Source: Acetobacterium sp.
GTDB taxonomy: Bacteria; Bacillota; Clostridia; Eubacteriales; Eubacteriaceae
Length of the DNA: 48,633 nucleotides
Direction of reading: 5' to 3'
NCBI RefSeq assembly: GCF_030652775.1
Contig: NZ_JAUSPS010000043.1
Span: 1 to 48,633 of the forward strand
Part shown: positions 24,212 to 34,452 of the stretch, in pieces
Numbering within the stretch: position 1 is the stretch's first letter
Layout of the letters: every line of letters begins with the position of its first letter
Made by a program: the position numbers and the translations under genes
Notes under the pieces: generated by a model
Seen by the model: the letters and a program-made list of their open reading frames with translations, nothing else
Databases searched by the model: none
Told to the model about the DNA's origin: nothing

Positions 24212-26341
24212 TCAATTCGCTTTCCATTTGGCATACAGCTTCGTATCTTCATATACCGGATAAGCATCAAACCGCCAGGGATTGGTACAGCCGAAGTCCT
24301 TGTACCAGCCCACAAACGTAAAACCGTTCCGTGTTGGTGGATCGGGAGGTGTTATCAGGGTTTTATAGTTGGTAACAATCGGATCCACGGTGCTGCCACC
24401 CATCGCATCAAAACTGATCTGGTACGGATTGATTGACCATTTGGCGTAAAGTGTCACCGGCCCGGTAACCCGATCACCGGCGTGATTCCATGCCTGAGTA
24501 CATCCGCTGTCCTTAAACCAACCAGAAAATGAGTAGCCGGTGAGTACCGGCGGGGTGATTGCTGGCAAGATGCTGTCATAATTCACCCCGATTGCCGGGA
24601 TCTCATTTCCGCCTTTGGTATTAAAGGTGACTTTATAGACCACCGGTATCCATTTGGCTTTGAGTGTAATATCCCCCTGTACCTTGTCGATGGTGAAATT
24701 CCAGGGGCTTGTGCAGCCGGCATCCCGGAACCATCCCCCAAACGTGTAATTATTTCGTGTCGGCTGAGTTGGCGGGTTGATCGTCGAGTCATATTTGGTC
24801 GTGACTGAAGCGCATGCACTGCCTCCCTGGGTATCAAAACTGATCTGATAATCATTGATCGTCCATTTGGCAAAAAGGGTCGTTGCCCCCCGGATCCTGT
24901 CACTATTGAAATCAAAGGCATTGATACAACGGGCTTCCTTGTACCATCCGGAAAACGAATAACCGTATCGGGCCGGATTGGTCGGCTTGGTAATCAGAGT
25001 ATCATACTCGGCGGTAATCGGTGTGATCTGACTCCCACTTTGTGGATCGAAGTTGACCTGATACTTGTTTTTAATCACTGGTTTCTCGCTGATATAGCAA
25101 TAGGCCGCTGCCGAAGCGCTCTCTCCGCTGTTGGTGCTGTCCCAGGCGGTTGAAAAAATCCGGTTGCTGCCGGATATGGAATAACTGTTGTCGGTCACCG
25201 CTCCCCCCGGGGTGTTAAATACCACATACTCCGTGTCGGCGTTGGCTATGGCGGTGGCGGTGATGGTATACCAGTAATAGGTATGGGTGGTGGTTGTCAC
25301 CTTCCCTTCGACGTCGGTACTGGAGGTTGTCCAGGAATAGGAGTGGGTTTGTACACTATTGGACGTACTCAATACCTGGGGATCAACGGTCCGCTCGGTA
25401 AAATCAACCGGCACTGCACTATCCAGAAAGGCGCTTCCTGATTGCACTCCCTGACCGGTAATTTTAATAGTTTCATTGCCGGCAGTCCCCGGATTGTAGG
25501 TTTTACTCCAGGTTTTTTCAGCTTTGACATAATCAATGGATTCCGGAGTGTCGACAACAAAGGTGGCACTGTTTGTTTTAAAGATTACCTGATCGGTTTC
25601 AAGCGGTGTGACGGCATAAACCTTAACCGCTGTATTGATCAGGTATTTATTCTGATTCGGTAATACGCCGGCACGAATGATCTCCGGGTTTTTAAATTCC
25701 TCGGCCTTGACCGATAAGTCTTTTTCTTCGCCGGTGCGGATCCCGGTTGACGTAATCGACTGGGGTTCAAAGGTCATGTGATCCGTTCCCCGGATTGTCG
25801 GGGTGTAGGAGAATGACCAAATATATCGATTCGGATCATCGGGATCATTTTTACGATTGATCCGGGTACCGTGAAAATAACAGTCCTCCAGCTGACACTT
25901 GCCATCCAGATGGCTTTGCAGCATTTCCAGGTCTTTCGTATCGATGATCCCATCATCATTCACATCAGTTGCTCCACAATGGGGACACCGCTCCCTAGCG
26001 GTATAGTCTTTACAACCACCATCGACATGAGCTTTTAGAATATCGTAATCTTCAGAATTAACCTGAAGATCCCCATTCATGTCCATCACCTGATTATTTC
26101 CTTTTATCTGCTCATCGCTGTATTCAGTTTGCGGGGTTAGTAGGAACTCACCAGTACCAGAGTTGATCAGAATTTGATCAACGTCCTTATTGGAGCTGAT
26201 GGTAATGGTAATATTATCTCCCGATGTACCGGCTGTGCCGATAAAAGCCTTGGCTCCTTCAGCATAGACGAATGGTGAAAAAATCGGTGTGCAAAGTAAG
26301 ATAGCCAACAATGCAAGAAAGACAGTTTGCTTTCTGTTCAT
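24212..26341 (-). CDS. Secreted surface protein with dockerin-like region and four Listeria-Bacteroides repeats
   Basis: The start at 26341 (MNRKQTV) is chosen because AGGAG lies 6 bases upstream; this gives 709 residues. A signal peptide ends near AYA/VYA about residue 27. Residues about 82-150 carry two DxNxD-type calcium-loop motifs, DMNGDLQVNSEDY and DVNDDGIIDTKDL, as in type I dockerins, with a CxxC between them. The C-terminal 285 residues hold four repeats of about 70 residues of the InlB-B/Flg_new type (Y.ISFD..GG... GYSFSGW..... LYAKW). There is no sortase motif. It probably sits on the cell surface by non-covalent binding, and the dockerin-like part could bind a cohesin-like partner. 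Confidence 0.85.
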   Translation of the reverse strand: MNRKQTVFLALLAILLCTPIFSPFVYAEGAKAFIGTAGTSGDNITITISSNKDVDQILINSGTGEFLLTPQTEYSDEQIKGNNQVMDMNGDLQVNSEDYDILKAHVDGGCKDYTARERCPHCGATDVNDDGIIDTKDLEMLQSHLDGKCQLEDCYFHGTRINRKNDPDDPNRYIWSFSYTPTIRGTDHMTFEPQSITSTGIRTGEEKDLSVKAEEFKNPEIIRAGVLPNQNKYLINTAVKVYAVTPLETDQVIFKTNSATFVVDTPESIDYVKAEKTWSKTYNPGTAGNETIKITGQGVQSGSAFLDSAVPVDFTERTVDPQVLSTSNSVQTHSYSWTTSSTDVEGKVTTTTHTYYWYTITATAIANADTEYVVFNTPGGAVTDNSYSISGSNRIFSTAWDSTNSGESASAAAYCYISEKPVIKNKYQVNFDPQSGSQITPITAEYDTLITKPTNPARYGYSFSGWYKEARCINAFDFNSDRIRGATTLFAKWTINDYQISFDTQGGSACASVTTKYDSTINPPTQPTRNNYTFGGWFRDAGCTSPWNFTIDKVQGDITLKAKWIPVVYKVTFNTKGGNEIPAIGVNYDSILPAITPPVLTGYSFSGWFKDSGCTQAWNHAGDRVTGPVTLYAKWSINPYQISFDAMGGSTVDPIVTNYKTLITPPDPPTRNGFTFVGWYKDFGCTNPWRFDAYPVYEDTKLYAKWKAN

Positions 26342-26363
26342 GTATTTCTCCTTTCTCAATAAA

Positions 26364-26400
26364 GAAGTGATCGAGTTTGAACTTTAGTCTCGATCACTTC
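26364..26400 (-). terminator. Strong hairpin terminator after the giant surface gene
   Basis: GAAGTGATCGAG and CTCGATCACTTC form a perfect 12-bp stem around a 13-base loop, followed on the minus strand by TTTATT and on the plus strand by TTTTGTT. It separates the two repeat-protein genes. Confidence 0.8.
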
Positions 26401-26422
26401 TTTTGTTAATATTATTTGATTT

Positions 26423-29400
26423 TTAGACACAGAAGCCGAATGCAACGCCATAGTTGGCGTGGGCAGGATTGTTACCGTAGTTGACGTATGATCCATCGTT
26501 GTGGACTCCAAAGTAACTAGTGTTGTTGCTCGAATACGGGGAACGACCCCAGTAGTACATAGCACTTCCTGTTCCGTTGCTTAACTTTTTAATCCTGCTA
26601 GCGTTATCCGTAAAGATCGGATATTTAGTCCCTTCTCCAGCAATAGTATAGTAATTTGTGCCAAAACATTCTTTTTCAGAGAATGTAAAAATCTTGTCAT
26701 TGGACGTCACGAGCACTTGATTGTTATCGCCACCTGATGTTAATTTCTTAACGGGTTTGATGGCAGTCCGAAGATCGGCAGGTAACTGAGAATGAAGCGA
26801 AGTCGTTCCACTCGTATAGTCCGTGCTGGCGTAAATAGTGTTGATGGCATTCATCCATCCCCTTAAATCCGTGCCGTTCCAGCCGACATAATTAGTTCCG
26901 TTTGGATTCATGACTCTGCTTGTCGCCATCAAATTCTTCGTTCCAAACGTAATCCCAACCTTGCCGCTTCCATCACTCTTATCATCGTGATTAAAGTCAT
27001 AGATTTGCATGGTCAATACCTCATTGGTAGAAAGGGTGATGTTTTTTGTATTCCCCACATCAAAATAAGTATTTGCCAACCCCGCTTTTGAAATATAAGC
27101 AATCTGATCCCAGCTGCACGCTTCAAGTGACGTTCCGATTGCCGGCAAGGTGATCCATTTAGCATAAAGCGTTGTGGGTCCTGTTACCTTATCAGTTATG
27201 AAATTCCATTCGGTCGTGCCGGCAGCATCTTTGAACCAGCCGGCGAAGGTTTGACCGGATTTTGTGGGGGTTGCCGGGGAGGATGTGGTTGTGTTTATTT
27301 CGGCTGTTTTAGATGATACTGTGGTGCCGCCTTGTGAGTTGAAGGTGACGGTGTATTTTGGGGCGGTTCCAAGACAAAAACCAAAAGATACGCCGTAAGC
27401 TCCCAGAGCATTAAGCCATGTGTTTTCGCCACCCTCAATTATTCCAATAAACCCTGTTGTTTCACCATAATATGGTGATCTGAGTCGCCATATAGCATTT
27501 GTTCCATTGATTTGTTTCACGTGATTCGAACCTGATTCAAATATTTTATACTGATAACCTTCTCCATTTAAAGTCACCTGAGTAGAATTTGCGGGTTGCG
27601 ATCTGTTTGAATTAAACACCTCTTCTTGACTAAACAAAAATAATTTGTCCGTTGTTGTTATCATTGTATCCTTATCATTGGCCCCATTTGACGTATATTT
27701 ATGTACCTCCACTATATTATTTCTTACAACAATTGGTATTTTGGGGAGAAAACAATTCGACTGCATCATACTGTAATCTTGATCAGGAGTATATAAAGGT
27801 ACCGAATAAATTGTGTCTATACCATTTAGCCACCCTCTCATCTCAGACTCGCTCCAACCGCCGTTATTTCCGACGGCATTCATCATACTATGTTTTTCAT
27901 TTAATAAATTCTCCATACCAAAGGTTATATTCGCTTTCCCACCCCCATCTGATTTATCGTCATGGTTGAAGTCGTACACTTGCATCGTGACCACTTCACC
28001 GGTACTTAAGGTCATATCTTTAGTGTCACCAACATTCCAATAATCATCGCCTTTTCCAGCATTTGCTACATTCGCTACCTGTTGCCATGAACAGTCTTTT
28101 AGTGCGGTGCCCTGTCGTGGTAGGTCTTTGGCGGTTCCCATGCAGAAGCCGAAGGTCGTATATGCGCTTCCACTTGATAAACTCGAATAACCACCATATT
28201 GTGTGATAATACCAAGATGATTAGTAAGATTTTCAGTTGGCGATCTCAATAACCAAGAACAATTTCCAATACTTACTTCCGGATTCGCTTTAATCATTGA
28301 ATTTGCGTTCGTGAATATCTCGTATCTTTCACCTTCACCATTTAAACTACCAGTATTTGCACCAGTAACTTCTTTTTCGCTGAATAAAAATAACTTGTCG
28401 TTGGTTGTAAATAAGCTTCCTGATCCATTTGAAGAGTATTTTTTAATCGAATCAATATTTGATCTCACGTCTGAAGGTAATTTAGAATATATCGATTGAT
28501 TACCCGTGAAGTCAGTTTCTTGATTTGTCGTTACAATACCATTTAAATTTGCTCTAATAGAACTATCTTTCCAACCTCCGTTATTATTTGGATATAGATA
28601 TGTGTTATAAGAATTTGACCAACGCATGACGTTTTTTAAGCCAAATGTAATATTGGCTTTACCACTACCGCTACTTAATTCATCGTGATCAAATCCATAA
28701 ATCTGCACAGTGACTACTTCAGTCGATCCAACTATCCTTTCTATTGCCATATCCTTTGTATCACCGACATTAAAGTAAACATCGCCTAACCCTTCATCCG
28801 CAATAATCCCGATTTCATCCCATGTATAAGAACTTAACGGATTACCCATTGGCGGCAATGTCTTCCACTTCGCATAAAGCGTCATATTGCTTACCACTTT
28901 ATCCGTTACAAAATTCCAGTTAGAAACCAGCCCAGCATCCTTATACCACCCATCAAAGATCGCATTCGCTTTGGTTGGTGCGGTTGGTGCGGTGATCGTG
29001 GTGTTGAGGGTTGCCAAAGTGCCCGTTACAGCACTTCCTCCATTGCTATTAAACAAAACCGTGTATGTGTTAATTGTCCATTTTGCATAAAGCGTTCGAT
29101 TGGACGTCACCACATCGCTAGCAAAGTTCCAGGCGTTCGTACAACCCGACTCCTTAAACCAACCACCAAAGCTATAACCCGTTCGCACCGGGCTCCCAGG
29201 CGAGGTTATTGTCGTATTTGCAGCGGCTGTTTTTGATCCTACAGCACTACCGCCTTGTGCGTTAAAGGTCACCGTATAGAGTGATACCCACTTCGCATAA
29301 AGGGTCGTCGCCCCGGTTATCTTATCGTTCGCAAAATCCCATGGTTGCGTTAACCCTGCGTCCTTATACCAGCCAACAATCGTAAATCCGGATTTTGTCG

Positions 29401-32400
29401 GAACAGCAGGCTTGGTCAGGAGTGTGTTGAGGGTTGCTGTCGTTGATGAAATGGCACTACCGCCGTTGGTGTTGTAGGTGACGGGGTAGGTGTTCGTGGG
29501 GGCGTTACCGATAGCGAAGCCGAAGTTGATTCCACTGTGTATATCTGCATTGCTCAACAACCAATCATATACCCCACCATTTGTATTTACAGCTAAATAA
29601 TTAGTTGACCATCCGTAAACTGGTGATCTAGTCCACCACCAGCCGAGACTAGCGTTGGGATATTTTTTAACTCTCGACGCATTATTTGTAAAGATAGAAT
29701 ATTTATAACCTTCACCAGCTAGAGAATTAGTATTTGTGCCGTAAATTTCTTCATTGCTAAATAGGAATATATTATCCACAGACGTTTTTATAGTTTGATC
29801 AAGATGCCCTCCTGATGTATATTTTTTTACTGGTATAATTATTGACCTGAGATCTGAAGGCATTTTTGAAATAACAGAACTTGAAGTATAGTTTTTATAT
29901 TGATTGATTGTTGTTGTTCCATTCAAATATGCCCTAACATCAGAACCGTCCCAGCCATAGTTATTTGTTTTACTTGGATTTACATAGTGTTTATCCACCA
30001 TTAGACCCTGCATTCCAAACGTAATATTGGTTTTTCCACTCTCATTTCTTTCATCGTGATTGAAATCATATATGGCAAACATATATGTTGTTCCTGCAAT
30101 ACTTACAGTCTTAGTCTCACCAACATCAAAATAGGATTCGCCCAACCCCAACTCTGCAATCCGGTTAATCTGCGCCCAGCTCCAATATTCCAATGGAACA
30201 CTGGCGTCCGGTATCCCCAGTATCCAGCCCGCATATAAAGTAACATCATTTGTGATCTTATCGGTTGAGAAATTCCACGGTGTTGTGCAGCCATTCTCCT
30301 GGTACCACCCCGAAAATGTATACTCGGTTCGTGTCGGTGATGCTGGTGATACCGCCAGGGTATCATAATCAACCATTTGTGGATCCACTGCGCTACCACT
30401 TTGAGAATCAAAACTCACTGCGTATTTAATTGGTGTCCATTTGGCATAGTAGGTTTTTGTGCCAACCGGAAATGCATTTGGTAAAATCGTAACCGGATCA
30501 CCGCTGCAATCACCATTTTCATACCAGTTTTCAAAAACATACCCGGTTCTTGTGGTCGTTGGCATCGTCGTATCAGTAATCGCCCGATCCGTCACACCGT
30601 TCATCGTACTTACCGTGCTGCCACCATTAACAACAAATTCAATCGCTGCCGGATTTGCTGTCCACTTGGCATAATAAGTTGTGGTGCCAATTGGATATTG
30701 CCCCGGTAAAGCCGTTACTTCTACCCCACTAAAATCAGCTTCTGCAAACCACCCGGAGAAGGTATAACCGGCTCGGTTCGTTGTCGGCATCGTCGTCGGT
30801 GCTATCGCCTGATCTGTCACCCCAGTCATCGTGGTTACCTCACTGCCACCGTTGACATTAAACTCAATGGTAGCCGGATCCGCTGTCCATTTGGCATAAT
30901 AGGTGGTGGTACCGATCGGATATTGCCCTGGTAAGGCCGTTACTTCCGCCCCACTAAAATCCGCTTCCTGATGCCAACCAGAAAATGTATAGCCGGCTCG
31001 ACTCGTTGTCGGCATCGTCGTATCTGAAATCTCCTGATCCGTTACACCGGTCATATTACTTACTGTGCTACCACCGTTAACGATAAACTCTATCGCTGCC
31101 GGGTTTGCTGTCCATTTGGCATAATAGGTCGTCGTACCAATTGGATATTGTCCTGGTAAGGCAGTCACTTCTGTCCCACTAAAATCAGCTTCTGCAAACC
31201 ACCCGGAAAACGTGTATCCGGCTCGGCTCGTTGCCGGCATCGTCGTCGGTGTTATCGCCTGATCCGTCACGCCGGTCATCGTCGCAACGTCGCTGCCACC
31301 GTTGGTCACAAACTCAATAAAAGCCGGGTTTGCTGTCCACTTGGCGTAATAAATGGTGGTGCCGATAGGATACTTCCCGGGCAGCGCTGTGATCACATCT
31401 CCACTAAAATCACTATGGGCAAACCATCCCGAAAAAGTATAACCGTCCCGAACGGTGATCGGCATACTGGTGTCCAGGATCTCCCGATCGGTGGCGCCAA
31501 TCATTTTGGGTACGTCGGTACCATTGTTCGTGACAAATTCTATAGCTGCTTCATCCGTTGTCCATAAAGCAAATAAGGTCATGTCCCGGGTGACTTTTTC
31601 AACCGTAAAGTCCCAGGGAGTGGTACCGGAATCTTCCTTGAACCAACCGCCGAAGGAATATCCACTTCTTAACGGATCGGCTGGTTTTGAAGTGACCGAT
31701 TCATTCTGTGCTTTCTGATCCAGCACCGCACTCCCGCCCTGGGAATCAAATGTCACCGTATAAAGGTTAACGTCCCACTTAGCAAACAGGGTTAAATCTG
31801 AATTCACCCGATCACTGACAAATGTCCAAACGGTGTTACACGCTGCCTCCTGATACCAGCCTTTAAAGGTAAATCCCGGTTTATGCGGATCATTCGGCTT
31901 GGAAATCATTGTGCCATAATCAGTATGTATTAAACCAATCAAGCTCCCGCCCTGGGAATCAAATGTGACCGTTAAGGCGGTGGCATCCCACTTACCATAC
32001 AGGGTAGTGTCGCCGGTGATGGTATCTTCGGTAAAGTTCCATGGCGTATTGCATCCGATCTCCTTGAACCAGCCCAGAAAAGTGTAATTGCTACGGGTTG
32101 GGCTTGGTGTCGGTTCCTCAATATTTGAGCCATATTCCACGGTAATGGGACTAAAGGCATCGGATCCTCCTTGGGAATCAAAATGGACGGTATAGGTGTT
32201 AATTTCCCATTTAGTATAGAGTGTGGTGACCCCCATAATCCGATCCGATTCAAAATTCCATGGTTCGCTATAACCGCTATCTTTAAACCAGCCTTTGAAA
32301 GAGTAACCTTCCTTTACCGGCTGTCCGGGTTCCGTCAGCAGCGTATTATATTCAGCGCTTTGGGTAGATATTTCATTACCGCCGTTTGTATTAAAGTAGA

Positions 32401-34384
32401 CCTCGTAGGTAAGGGGTGTTTTAACAACTTCCTCATATAAGGTATATAAAGCCTGTACTGGATTGATGAGCACATCATAGATAACCGGGATATCCGGATC
32501 AACGACTACCTCAACATCATAGGAAAAGACTTCGCTTTCTCCGGCCGCAGCACTCAAAGATTTAAACGCATAATGATTAGTTCCCAGGTTGACCGGAACA
32601 AACTCAATCGTCCAGACAATCTCATTGGCCAGTTCATTGACCGACCGGCTAATCAGCATCCCGTCACCCAGGGAATCGGAACCAAATTGTTTCCCGACGC
32701 CACTGTCTGTATTGGTAAAGGTCAGATTCTTCGTGGCCCGATTGGTCACGACCTCAATTTTGACCGTTTCATTCTTATAATACGGTGCTTCCGTTACGGC
32801 CTTGATCGATTTAATCACCGGTGCCACTGTTTCATCAGCCGTATCTTCCCCGGGCACACTGATTGGCGGTACCAGGTTGGCCGGCAGATCGGTTGGCAGC
32901 GTATCATCCACTTTCGGATCCGGTGGGGTGCTTTCCTCCAGTGGCCGGATTGTCAGCGTCCGATGGGTATACTCATTTCCACCGGAGTTAATGGTGCCCT
33001 CCGGATAGGGTGAGATCGACATTTCCAGATCATAGCTGGTCACCGCACTCACGTCCGGAGTATGCCATTTGATATAGCTGTAGGACTCGGTTTTTACTGG
33101 CGCCACCAGGGAATCCGTGCCGATCACTTCGCCGTTGATCTTATAGGTAACCGTCAGCTCACTCCCCGGGGTGGCGCTGATATTGGAATAGACCGGGGTA
33201 CTTAAAATAACATCCGTGTTGGGCCGATAATCGTTATCCCGGGGCTTATTGTATTCGGCTGGTTTAAGCGCCCGAGCCATCCCCCAACCGCCATATTTAA
33301 CCTGTTGATCGCTAAACCAGCGATTAAAGGGTATGGCAGCATTCTGATCCACCCCGGAGCCAGCTGCCAACCCATACCAGGTACTATTGGTAATAACTGA
33401 ATTCCCCATCAGCAGGAAAGCCAACCGGGACACATGCTGCCGATTCTCATTCGCTTTCCAGGCATCCGGCTGTTGTCCGACCCAGGCTGTCCAGCGGGTT
33501 TCATCGTAACGCCAGTCCATCTGGTGTTTGATCTGAGAAACTGCAAAATCAGTAGCTGATAGCGCATAGCCATAATAGGATCCCGGATGGGCGGTATTCT
33601 TCACATAGACGATACTCACCGGCTCATAAACAATCAACCACTCGACCTGATTAGTAGGATTGTCATTTATTACATTTGGTAGAATCCCTTCGGGATTCCA
33701 ACCTGTTCTGGTTTCACCATCAATGGTAAACTCAAGATTTTTAACTAATTCTTCTCTGGATGTTCCTTGTTTTCCGGCATAATAATTTAGCAAACCAAAT
33801 ATTTTATATGGATCACTAAAATAATGAGCTACCTTGGTAATATTTCCAACCGATTCCCCATAAATAACACCATTGTCATAAATATCGCCATCACTGAGTT
33901 GTGGTACATAAGGAACATCGGAATCTGTCATAATATACACACCACTACCTGAAGCAAGCTGTATCGGATCCAAAGCATTAACATCCCCGCCTTTGCTTTG
34001 AAGTTCCATTAGGGTATCGACCTTGTTTTCTTTTGAAAAGAAAAGTCCTGACATGTTTGACGGTCGGGAACCACCAGCCCAACCATTCCAATTGGAAACC
34101 GGGGTCAGATAAACGGCCTGATTGCCAATTCGGTAAAAATCATTCATGTTGGATGAATCCTTATTGACCGTATCCGATTTGGCCACGAAAAGTGATGCCT
34201 TCCACATGTATTGATCTGAGTAATAGAAAGCATCTTCGGTATAGGTGGGGTTCCCGGGAACCGTACTGGAATTATCTTCAGCCCGGGCCACCATGGGAGT
34301 TATTCCCCATAAAAAACCTGTCAATAAAGCAATCAGCGCCAGCAACCAGAGTGGCTTCAGGCGACTATTTATACGCACGTCCAT
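26423..34384 (-). CDS. Giant surface protein: 14 InlB-B-type repeats interleaved with four DUF6273-like modules
   Basis: This is a 2653-residue protein with a signal peptide (cut near ARA, residue 35) and AAGGAGG upstream. Residues about 36-480 are a unique N-terminal region, followed by a Pro-rich spacer near 490-530 and an Ig-like stretch. From about 656 come ten Listeria-Bacteroides repeats (GYTFSGW... YAKW), five of them in an exact 75-residue array. A DUF6273-like module follows, then three repeats, two DUF6273-like modules, one repeat and a final DUF6273-like module at the C terminus. Each DUF6273-like module has W.QI..IA..G....YF.VG.TK, YDFNHD, NITFG and a terminal RSP...FGF motif. No sortase or membrane anchor is visible. 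It is probably an adhesin. Confidence 0.88.
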   Translation of the reverse strand: MDVRINSRLKPLWLLALIALLTGFLWGITPMVARAEDNSSTVPGNPTYTEDAFYYSDQYMWKASLFVAKSDTVNKDSSNMNDFYRIGNQAVYLTPVSNWNGWAGGSRPSNMSGLFFSKENKVDTLMELQSKGGDVNALDPIQLASGSGVYIMTDSDVPYVPQLSDGDIYDNGVIYGESVGNITKVAHYFSDPYKIFGLLNYYAGKQGTSREELVKNLEFTIDGETRTGWNPEGILPNVINDNPTNQVEWLIVYEPVSIVYVKNTAHPGSYYGYALSATDFAVSQIKHQMDWRYDETRWTAWVGQQPDAWKANENRQHVSRLAFLLMGNSVITNSTWYGLAAGSGVDQNAAIPFNRWFSDQQVKYGGWGMARALKPAEYNKPRDNDYRPNTDVILSTPVYSNISATPGSELTVTYKINGEVIGTDSLVAPVKTESYSYIKWHTPDVSAVTSYDLEMSISPYPEGTINSGGNEYTHRTLTIRPLEESTPPDPKVDDTLPTDLPANLVPPISVPGEDTADETVAPVIKSIKAVTEAPYYKNETVKIEVVTNRATKNLTFTNTDSGVGKQFGSDSLGDGMLISRSVNELANEIVWTIEFVPVNLGTNHYAFKSLSAAAGESEVFSYDVEVVVDPDIPVIYDVLINPVQALYTLYEEVVKTPLTYEVYFNTNGGNEISTQSAEYNTLLTEPGQPVKEGYSFKGWFKDSGYSEPWNFESDRIMGVTTLYTKWEINTYTVHFDSQGGSDAFSPITVEYGSNIEEPTPSPTRSNYTFLGWFKEIGCNTPWNFTEDTITGDTTLYGKWDATALTVTFDSQGGSLIGLIHTDYGTMISKPNDPHKPGFTFKGWYQEAACNTVWTFVSDRVNSDLTLFAKWDVNLYTVTFDSQGGSAVLDQKAQNESVTSKPADPLRSGYSFGGWFKEDSGTTPWDFTVEKVTRDMTLFALWTTDEAAIEFVTNNGTDVPKMIGATDREILDTSMPITVRDGYTFSGWFAHSDFSGDVITALPGKYPIGTTIYYAKWTANPAFIEFVTNGGSDVATMTGVTDQAITPTTMPATSRAGYTFSGWFAEADFSGTEVTALPGQYPIGTTTYYAKWTANPAAIEFIVNGGSTVSNMTGVTDQEISDTTMPTTSRAGYTFSGWHQEADFSGAEVTALPGQYPIGTTTYYAKWTADPATIEFNVNGGSEVTTMTGVTDQAIAPTTMPTTNRAGYTFSGWFAEADFSGVEVTALPGQYPIGTTTYYAKWTANPAAIEFVVNGGSTVSTMNGVTDRAITDTTMPTTTRTGYVFENWYENGDCSGDPVTILPNAFPVGTKTYYAKWTPIKYAVSFDSQSGSAVDPQMVDYDTLAVSPASPTRTEYTFSGWYQENGCTTPWNFSTDKITNDVTLYAGWILGIPDASVPLEYWSWAQINRIAELGLGESYFDVGETKTVSIAGTTYMFAIYDFNHDERNESGKTNITFGMQGLMVDKHYVNPSKTNNYGWDGSDVRAYLNGTTTINQYKNYTSSSVISKMPSDLRSIIIPVKKYTSGGHLDQTIKTSVDNIFLFSNEEIYGTNTNSLAGEGYKYSIFTNNASRVKKYPNASLGWWWTRSPVYGWSTNYLAVNTNGGVYDWLLSNADIHSGINFGFAIGNAPTNTYPVTYNTNGGSAISSTTATLNTLLTKPAVPTKSGFTIVGWYKDAGLTQPWDFANDKITGATTLYAKWVSLYTVTFNAQGGSAVGSKTAAANTTITSPGSPVRTGYSFGGWFKESGCTNAWNFASDVVTSNRTLYAKWTINTYTVLFNSNGGSAVTGTLATLNTTITAPTAPTKANAIFDGWYKDAGLVSNWNFVTDKVVSNMTLYAKWKTLPPMGNPLSSYTWDEIGIIADEGLGDVYFNVGDTKDMAIERIVGSTEVVTVQIYGFDHDELSSGSGKANITFGLKNVMRWSNSYNTYLYPNNNGGWKDSSIRANLNGIVTTNQETDFTGNQSIYSKLPSDVRSNIDSIKKYSSNGSGSLFTTNDKLFLFSEKEVTGANTGSLNGEGERYEIFTNANSMIKANPEVSIGNCSWLLRSPTENLTNHLGIITQYGGYSSLSSGSAYTTFGFCMGTAKDLPRQGTALKDCSWQQVANVANAGKGDDYWNVGDTKDMTLSTGEVVTMQVYDFNHDDKSDGGGKANITFGMENLLNEKHSMMNAVGNNGGWSESEMRGWLNGIDTIYSVPLYTPDQDYSMMQSNCFLPKIPIVVRNNIVEVHKYTSNGANDKDTMITTTDKLFLFSQEEVFNSNRSQPANSTQVTLNGEGYQYKIFESGSNHVKQINGTNAIWRLRSPYYGETTGFIGIIEGGENTWLNALGAYGVSFGFCLGTAPKYTVTFNSQGGTTVSSKTAEINTTTSSPATPTKSGQTFAGWFKDAAGTTEWNFITDKVTGPTTLYAKWITLPAIGTSLEACSWDQIAYISKAGLANTYFDVGNTKNITLSTNEVLTMQIYDFNHDDKSDGSGKVGITFGTKNLMATSRVMNPNGTNYVGWNGTDLRGWMNAINTIYASTDYTSGTTSLHSQLPADLRTAIKPVKKLTSGGDNNQVLVTSNDKIFTFSEKECFGTNYYTIAGEGTKYPIFTDNASRIKKLSNGTGSAMYYWGRSPYSSNNTSYFGVHNDGSYVNYGNNPAHANYGVAFGFCV
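30436..31560 (-). repeat. Five tandem 225-bp units inside the giant surface gene
   Basis: The motif TCCA(T/C)TTGGC recurs at 30436, 30661, 30886, 31111 and 31336, with TCCATAAAGC at 31561, an exact 225-bp period. Units two to four are the most alike. Each encodes one 75-residue InlB-B-type repeat with an added YPIGTTTYYAKW end. Confidence 0.9.
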
Positions 34385-34406
34385 TCATTCCTCCTTATTT
34401 TCTGCA

Positions 34407-34434
34407 TAAAAAAAGAACAATCCGAAAATTGTCC
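34407..34434 (-). terminator. Rho-independent terminator before the giant surface gene
   Basis: On the minus strand GGACAAT and ATTGTTC pair across a 6-base loop and are followed by eight T. It ends the transcript of the Thr/Val-rich membrane protein and isolates the giant gene. Confidence 0.75.
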
Positions 34435-34452
34435 TTATGCTCTTATCTTAAA

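Noticed and set aside
26423-26560. Active diversity-generating retroelement target
   Set aside because: No reverse transcriptase or template repeat was recognised in the window; kept only as a low-level lead.
30436-31560. CRISPR array
   Set aside because: The period is 225 bp, in frame and coding; it is a protein repeat.
32573-33013. Plus-strand open frame of 146 codons
   Set aside because: It is antisense to the N-terminal part of the giant surface protein, with His/Arg/Ile-rich shadow composition.
23204-34384. Sortase-anchored surface proteins
   Set aside because: None of the three secreted proteins has an LPxTG-like motif followed by a hydrophobic segment and basic tail.
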